Assembly: GCA_015680685.1 (NCBI GenBank)
Contig: MNCI01003602.1
Location: 704,549-738,841 of the forward strand
DNA from: Gnetum montanum
Lineage: Eukaryota; Streptophyta; Gnetopsida; Gnetales; Gnetaceae
Direction: 5' to 3'
DNA length: 34,293 nt
The notes below the pieces were generated by a model. The model ran no database searches, had not been told where the DNA came from, and was given only the letters and a program-made list of their open reading frames with translations. Numbering within the stretch: position 1 is the first letter of the stretch; every line of letters begins with the position of its first letter. The position numbers and the translations under genes were made by a program. Below are positions 28,952 to 34,293 of this stretch, piece after piece.

Positions 28952-30905
28952 TGTACTATCTGAAATCGTTAGTCTCTGGCTGGAATAAAAAGGAAACCTG
29001 GAGAACCCTGGACATGCATAGAAGACCCTACCTTCGCTTGAGGGCAAGCTGGAATTAACGAAGGCAGAGTACCTTGAGTGGTCCACACGTGGATCTAACA
29101 AGGATTTTCCTGAATGTACACCATTATACTATACGCTGGGTTATATGTAAATGGCGTAACTAATTTCAAACGGAGCGTAAACATACAAAAATGTAAGTAA
29201 TAAGCATGCAATAATGAATGAAAAAAACTGTAATCAATCTTAGAAAAATAGATGTGATAATATTATTGTGAAAATGAAAGTTACAACACAGTTGTGAATC
29301 TAAAACAAGGTGGACGAAGAGCCCTGGTGGATGCACAGGGACAATTGTGTACTGGTTTAAACCGCAAGCACAGCGTGAAGGCTGTATGCTCAACGTACAG
29401 GGTTGAGGTCCAACGTACAGGTTTTTTGTTCATGTCTCTGGTTCTTTTTATCTCTAGTTTACTCAGATTGCCCCCCTAATCTAGTGAAAAATTTAGGTTT
29501 TCATGATTTCTTGGGGATTAGATTCAGATTTGGAAGGAGATGAGTGGCTGTAAGGTAAGAAAAATTTGGATCGGGAGATAGGTGGTGCATTGACCGAGTG
29601 CAGGATGTGTTACAACTATACAATGTGCTGCATGCTAGCGTACAAGATGCCAGTGTATAGGATGTTAGCATACAGAATGCCAGCATACAGCATGCCAACA
29701 TACAACATGCCAACGTATGGGCTTGACCTTAGCGTATAGACTCAGCATCAACCTCAGCGTACAGGCTCAGCGTACACCAAAATGTACCCAGCGTACACAC
29801 ATGGAAATGCTTTATTTTAAGGTTAAAAATTGAGTTTTAGGTTCCTGTGATGATTCCCAATAGTTGCACTACCTCTGGGAGTTAATTTCAGGTGAAGATC
29901 TTGCCCTTTGGTGCCTATTTTGGGCCGTTTCTGGTGGTGTACGTTGGGCTACATGCTCGGCGTGCAGAGTACGTATGCTCAGCATACAGGTCATGGAAGT
30001 GCATCATTTCAAGGTTGAAAATTGATTTTCAATTACCTAAGAGATACTGTGAACCTTGGAGAAGGTCATAGGGGGTCTAGACACTCATTTCTGGCATGTT
30101 TTAACTCATTTTTGGGGCCCAAAAGTTGTTGTACGCTGGCTGCACGCTGGGCGTATATGCTGGGCGTACAGGAATGAAAGACCATTATTTGGAGCCCAAA
30201 ATTTGATTTTCAAGTGCCTGAGAGCTACTGGGGACCTTAGGGAAGGTCATAGGGGTTCTAGACGCTCAGTTCTGGCATGTTTTGACTCATTTTTTGGGTC
30301 CAAAAGTTGCTGTACGCTAGGCGTACAGGAATGAAAGACCATCATTTGGAGCCTAAAATTTGATTTTCAAGTGCCTGAGAGCTATTGAAAACCTTGGGAA
30401 AGGTCTTGGGGGGTCAAAACGCTCAATTCTGGCATGTTTTGACTCATTTTTGGGGCCCAAAAGTTTCTGTACACTGGCTGCACGCTGGGCGTACAGGAAT
30501 GAAAGACCATCATTTGGAGCCCAAAATTTGATTTTCAAGTGCCTAAGAGCTATTGGGGACCTTGGGGAAGGTGCTAGGAGGTCTAGAAACTCAATTCTAG
30601 CATGTTTTGACTCATTTTTGGGGCCCAAAAGTTGCTGTACGTTGGGCTGTACGCTGGGCATGTATAGGCCAGCGTACATGATGCATACTTAGTGAAAACC
30701 AAGTATTTTGAGCACAAGATTTGCCAAGTTTGATGCCAGATATCATTGTAGTCTTCTATGGATCCCAGAGAATCATTTCTTGTTGAGTTCAACTTTGCTT
30801 GAAGCTGTCTGTGAGGCCCTCAAGCTTCAGTCATGCTGGGGAGCGTCATGACTTAGCTCGATTCTTGTTGGAGAAGTACTAAGCTCAGAATTTTGTGGTG
30901 TTTCA
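28952..30905 (-). repeat. 3' LTR of E5 (1,954 bp)
   Basis: On the plus strand it starts TGTACTATCTGAAATCG, matching E3 TGTACCGCCTGAAATTG, and ends GTGGTGTTTCA. Segments at 28980-29110 (AGAAGACCCTACCTTCGC, GAGTACCTTGAGTGG) match E3 5470-5550. It is longer than the E3 LTR because of tandem repeats at about 30010-30665. GTACGCTGGGC-type words are common. I see no convincing TATA box. Confidence 0.85.
30010..30665 (-). repeat. Tandem repeats of about 157-170 bp in the E5 LTR
   Basis: The word GGAATGAAAGACCAT recurs at 30171, 30328 and 30496, giving steps of 157 and 168. Each unit also carries TCTGGCATGTTTTGACTC and CAAAATTTGATTTTCAAGTG. The units are the reverse complement of the 182-bp E1 repeat, with small indels and different numbers of palindromic words. 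Confidence 0.8.
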
Positions 30906-30978
30906 TTGGCTCCTCTTTGTTGACAGTTGAAGGAATCGACCCGAGAAGCATCGACAAAGAAGTACAAAACACCACAAG
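30893..30978 (-). repeat. Inverted repeat spanning the PPT and LTR boundary (E5)
   Basis: One arm covers LTR end TTGTGGTGTTTCA plus PPT; the other reads CGACAAAGAAGTAC and AAAACACCACAAG. The arrangement is the same as in E1 and E3. Confidence 0.65.
30906..30920 (-). promoter_or_regulatory. Polypurine tract of E5
   Basis: The minus strand reads ACAAAGAGGAGCCAA directly before TGAAACACC. Confidence 0.7.
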
Positions 30979-32090
30979 CAACTTAGTAGCATTGTCCTTC
31001 GACAATTGGCCAAATGTCATCGCACCGTGTTCAGTAGTACATGGGATTGGGGAAATGAAGTTTGTAGTTGGATAGGGAAATGAAAATTGTGGGGATTGGG
31101 ACCTAATCAAGAGATTGTGCATGGTAAAGGGGATACTCTGGTGTGTATACAGGTCATGCTGATCCTTGTCAATAGCCATTTTTTAGTAGACTTGAAATCA
31201 AGACATGAGATGTGTGTCCTTTGGAGGAACAAGACTCTTGTTTAGTGTTTAAGAGGACTTGTTGGTCGTGTGATGGTGGGTTGCATTCTCTGGAGGAACA
31301 GGCCCCTTGTTTGGTGTTAAAGAGAACCTGTTGGTAGAGAGCCAAAGCTATCTAATGAGATGTTACTTGAGCTTTTGAGACATGAGTGTTTGTTTCCAAG
31401 ATAACTACCTTTCCGCCTGAGGCTTATGGGAAGTGCCAATGGTCTTGTGGTTCATTTTGCTCTTTTCGTTTTCTTTGCTTTTTTTTTTCTTTTTTTTGTG
31501 TTTTATCTCTCTTTTTTTTTGTCTCTCTTTTTTTTATTTCTATTTTTTTGTCTCTTTGTTTTTTGGAAAGAGCTTTCTTTCAATTTTGCACTCATGCTCA
31601 TGTGCCATATTGTGTGTTGCAATTGCTTGAGAGTGTCACAGCATGTAATAGTGTGCTCAATGTTTTGGGGTGTACTAGGTGTATCTAGGAACTATAACTA
31701 GGTAGGAAAGGGAATAAGAGTGTTGGGAAAATGGAGAATGTATTGGGAATGGGGAATGTACTTTTGAACAGATTGATTAACCTGGTTGCGTGCATCAGAA
31801 ACAATGTGGCACCTTGTCACCGTGATGAAGTGTATCTATGTACGAGCACCACTGGGTGTCATCCTGCAAACACAACTCTAAGAAGATAAGAAAACCACAA
31901 GTGAATGAGTTAGCAAACGCTTCAGGCATGAATGTGACTGATGCAAATGGAGGCACCATGTAAAACTTAAGATAAACAAAATAAGCAACAATAGTGTTGT
32001 CAGAGCCGGTGTGATGAATGATGCAGCAGGAATAGATGAAGAAATGTCATGAATTATAGAAGTAGATGAATGTGCCAGAAATGATCTATT
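30921..32090 (-). other. 3' untranslated region of E5
   Basis: No coding sequence is supported. It is the reverse complement of E1 1-820 over most of its length and matches E3 around 7330-7450. A T-rich tract at 31480-31560 produces spurious phenylalanine-rich frames on the plus strand. Confidence 0.72.
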
Positions 32091-32092
32091 CA

Positions 32093-32530
32093 GTTTATAG
32101 TCTTAGAGGACTATTGTGGGTTATTTTTACGTCATAACCCATTGGACGTTGCCAGTTTATCATCGTAGCGGATGGTACGATGCTAGTTTATAGTCGTGGC
32201 AGACTATGAAGAGGCAAGCTAGTTTATAGTCTTAGCAGACTCTGGTGAATGAGTGTGATAGTTTAGTATCATGTTGGATAGAGCTTTGTGGTGTCGGTTT
32301 ATCGTCATGATGCTAGGAAATTCTGTTGTATCAGTTTTAAGTCATGATGCTAGGACTGCTCTTTTTGGATGCATGCGAATGTGTCTGTATGATCATGTAA
32401 ACAAAAGCTACTAGAGAAAAAATATTAAATAGCAACTACAGAAAACATGAACTGAAATGCATCAATAAATAGAAAATAATGTGAAACAGTGGTAGTTTAA
32501 GGAATTTTGGGCCATGGTTTAGTTTAAGGC
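32093..32530. repeat. Hybrid hairpin-repeat array of E5
   Basis: The left part (32093-32360) follows the order of units in the E3 post-integrase array, with stems TAGTC/GACTA, ACGTC/GACGT, CATC/GATG (32161-32174) and TATC/GATA (about 32268-32280). The right end (32490-32540) has GGCC units of the kind found after protease and before RT in E3, including AAGGCCTTTTTGGGCC. The protease frame ends inside the last unit, which supplies its stop codon. Confidence 0.75.
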
Positions 32531-34293
32531 CTTTTTGGGCCAGGAGAGAATGCGTAAGCTAATACAATACAAACTAAGGTGACGTATGCACAACGAACAA
32601 AGGTGAAGAGTGGGTGGAGATTAGACGTGTCTTTGGTTGCAGGGGAGTCTTGATTATGTAGTTGTTTCATAGTCAGACATGGTCTAGGAGGCGTGCTAGT
32701 TTGCTCTGGGAGGCTTTCAGTTTTTACCCCTCGTTTGGGCATCTTAGCTCTAGGTGTTGTGTTTGTTGTTGTGGGTGTTGCTTCAAGAGGCTCCTCTTTC
32801 AAGACCTGTGACATGTCTATGTTATGGTCAACTTGAAAGGGAGTGTTGTCACCATGTATAATGACTTGTCCACCTTCATATGGAAGTCGGATTTCTTGAT
32901 GTATCAATGAGGAAACGACTCATTGTTGTGCCAGCCAAGGTCTACCAAGAATCATGTTGAAACTGGGCATCTCTTCTATGATAGTGAATTCCGTGCTGGT
33001 GGGGAATTGTTCTCCTACCACAAAGGCTAAGTTGATTGTGCCCTTAACTGTGACACATGATCCATTGAAAGATTTTAAACACGTGGTTTCTGTTGGCATG
33101 ATCTCATCTGCCATGCCTAGTTTATCAATGACAGAGTATAGAACTACGTTTGTTGCTGCACCATCATCAACGTGCACTCTATGAATGGTACATTTCCCAA
33201 CATGTATGCTAATCGACAATGGAGCTATTGTGACTTCCCCTCATTCGGAGTTGACTTTAACTACATTATCATGGAAGGCTAAGGTGTTTGAACCCAATCC
33301 TTGTGGTGTGTGTTGTGAAATCATTGCACGGATGGATTCCATGTTAGCAGGGATGTCCTCTGTAACAGGAATGGATGCTAATGTTTGCTCTAAGGCTTCA
33401 TGATGAGTCGATGATATCATGACCAAATTGTACAAGCTCATGGTTGTGTTCTTTTTTTTAAGCATTTGTTTCACTTGGGCCAGTGTAGCTACAAAGTCTA
33501 TGTTATCTGCCGTTGTGTTGGTTGCCTCTGTATGGGTTGAGGGCTTGGGCCCGGTTTGTTTTGGATGAGGGGCAAGGCCCCCAGTGTTCGGTTGCTGTGT
33601 ACCAGGTGTGGCTTTTATTTTGGCTACAAGTTGTTCTTGTTGTTCGTTCGTTTTCTTCTGTTGCCATTTGGTAGGCTTATCTATGTTGTTGGCAAGGTTG
33701 ACTCTTGAGGGAGGAGAGGTTGACATGTTTCCTATGGTTGGGCTTAGGGTAAGTGAGGGGCCATCGCATGGTGGCACTTTTATGAAAAATGGTAGTTTAG
33801 GAGGTGTCATTTTTGTTTGACTAGCTTGTTGTGGCACCTTGATAACGAAAGGTTTCTTTGTTGTTGTCATTAGTGCAACATGCCAGTTTAACATCTTAGC
33901 GGACAGCTATGGTGGTACCTTGACCATGAAAGGTGTTGTTGGTGCTCTAGGTGGCACCTTGGTGATGATGGGAGGTCTCTTGCCCATAGAGGTAGAGGGG
34001 ATCATCACCTTGCTGAGAGGCACATGGATCACAAAAGGTTACCGCATAGGTTTAGGCTTACTATCTATGCCAATGGAGTTTATGACATAGGGGGCATCGT
34101 CTGTGCTTGGTTGATTTAGGGTGTTGATGTTTAATTGGCCCCGTTCTATCATTGCTTGTAGATCATCCTGTAACGCATGACAGTTGTTGGTATTGTGACT
34201 GAACATCTGGTGGTAGTGACAAAATTGATCTAATTTGAAGTGTTGTGGGACTGGGGGCTCATTTGGTGCTGCTAAGGTGGGGTTCCTCAGTAG
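32524..34293 (-). pseudogene. gag (C-terminal part) and protease of E5
   Basis: One minus-strand frame from the right edge to a TAA at 32524, with a few stops. Zinc-knuckle-like CX2HX4HX4C in FCHYHQMFSHNTNNC near 34215; repeats PFVIHVP, PPIITKVP, PFMVKVP, PFVIKVP and PFFIKVP at 34045-33770; protease with VHVDDGAATNVV, KSFNGS and MILGRPWLAQQ, followed by a stop, then IRLPYEGGQVIIHGD. The last residues (SPGPKRP) are encoded by a hairpin repeat. A hairpin repeat at 33884-33906 interrupts the gag repeats. The N-terminal gag lies outside the window. Confidence 0.85.
33884..33906. repeat. Hairpin repeat inside the E5 gag gene
   Basis: CAGTTTAACATCTTAGCGG followed by ACAG has the same AGTTTA start and TTAGCG loop as array units. 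It lies between two PFVIKVP-type peptide repeats and brings a TAG stop in the gag frame. Confidence 0.6.

Larger units (their letters stand above)
28952..34293 (-). mobile_element. E5: Tat/Ogre-type element lacking pol, 3' part
   Basis: Minus-strand element cut by the right window edge. It has a 3' LTR (28952-30905), PPT, 3' UTR, a hybrid hairpin array and gag-protease. RT, RNase H, integrase and the antisense gene are all absent between protease (ends 32524) and 3' UTR. It is inserted in E4. It resembles the known class of gag-protease-only non-autonomous elements. Confidence 0.83.

Overview
The window looks like intergenic DNA from a large, repeat-rich plant nuclear genome. Nearly every base can be assigned to Ty3/gypsy LTR retrotransposons of the Tat/Ogre type: gag-protease in one frame, RT, RNase H, a second archaeal-like RNase H, then integrase, in very long elements with a tRNA primer site, a polypurine tract and 5-bp target duplications. 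Plant-style TATA boxes, telo-boxes (AAACCCTAG) and GT-AG introns support a plant host. I cannot name the species. No single-copy host gene, rRNA, tRNA or CRISPR was seen. One unresolved base (n) lies at 19939.

Layout, with my own labels. E1 (1-2307, + strand): 3' UTR, polypurine tract and 3' LTR of an element whose body lies left of the window; it sits inside the RT gene of E2. E2 (2308-5404 and 23198-26718): an old, rearranged element or pair of elements with pol on the minus strand and a spliced gene on the plus strand; it is split by E3. E3 (5405-23197, minus strand): a structurally complete 17.8-kb element with two 1.2-kb LTRs, a matching CTAAT target duplication, PBS and PPT. It is inserted in intron 2 of the E2 plus-strand gene. 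E4 (about 26719-28951, + strand): an AT-rich element fragment in which gag and protease run straight into a second-type RNase H with no RT. E5 (28952 to the right edge, minus strand): an element inserted in E4 with LTR, 3' UTR, protease and gag, but no RT, RNase H or integrase.

The most unusual system is in E3. Between protease and RT, where Ogre elements are known to carry an intron, lies an oppositely transcribed gene (12161-16702) with its own TATA box, a telo-box and eight exons. All seven introns are GT-AG and keep one reading phase. The gene encodes about 1,080 residues: an FCP1/NIF-like HAD phosphatase-type domain that has lost its catalytic aspartates, a helical domain of uncertain family, an acidic linker and a probable coiled coil. 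E2 carries a diverged copy in the same place (next to the RT N-terminus) and orientation, so the arrangement belongs to the lineage and is not a one-off insertion.

A second unusual feature is a family of short hairpin repeats: AGTTTA followed by a 4-5 bp stem and a 6-nt loop. They form arrays that flank the antisense gene and follow integrase. At least nine different stem sequences stay self-complementary. E5 looks like the product of deletion between two such arrays, and one copy sits inside the E5 gag gene. A third is a 10-bp perfect palindrome, GCGTATACGC, with its decayed forms; it is dense in LTRs, leader and intron 1 of the antisense gene but absent from coding exons.

All coding regions carry stops or frameshifts, so none of the elements here is likely to be autonomous now. 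All coordinates and comparisons were made by eye.
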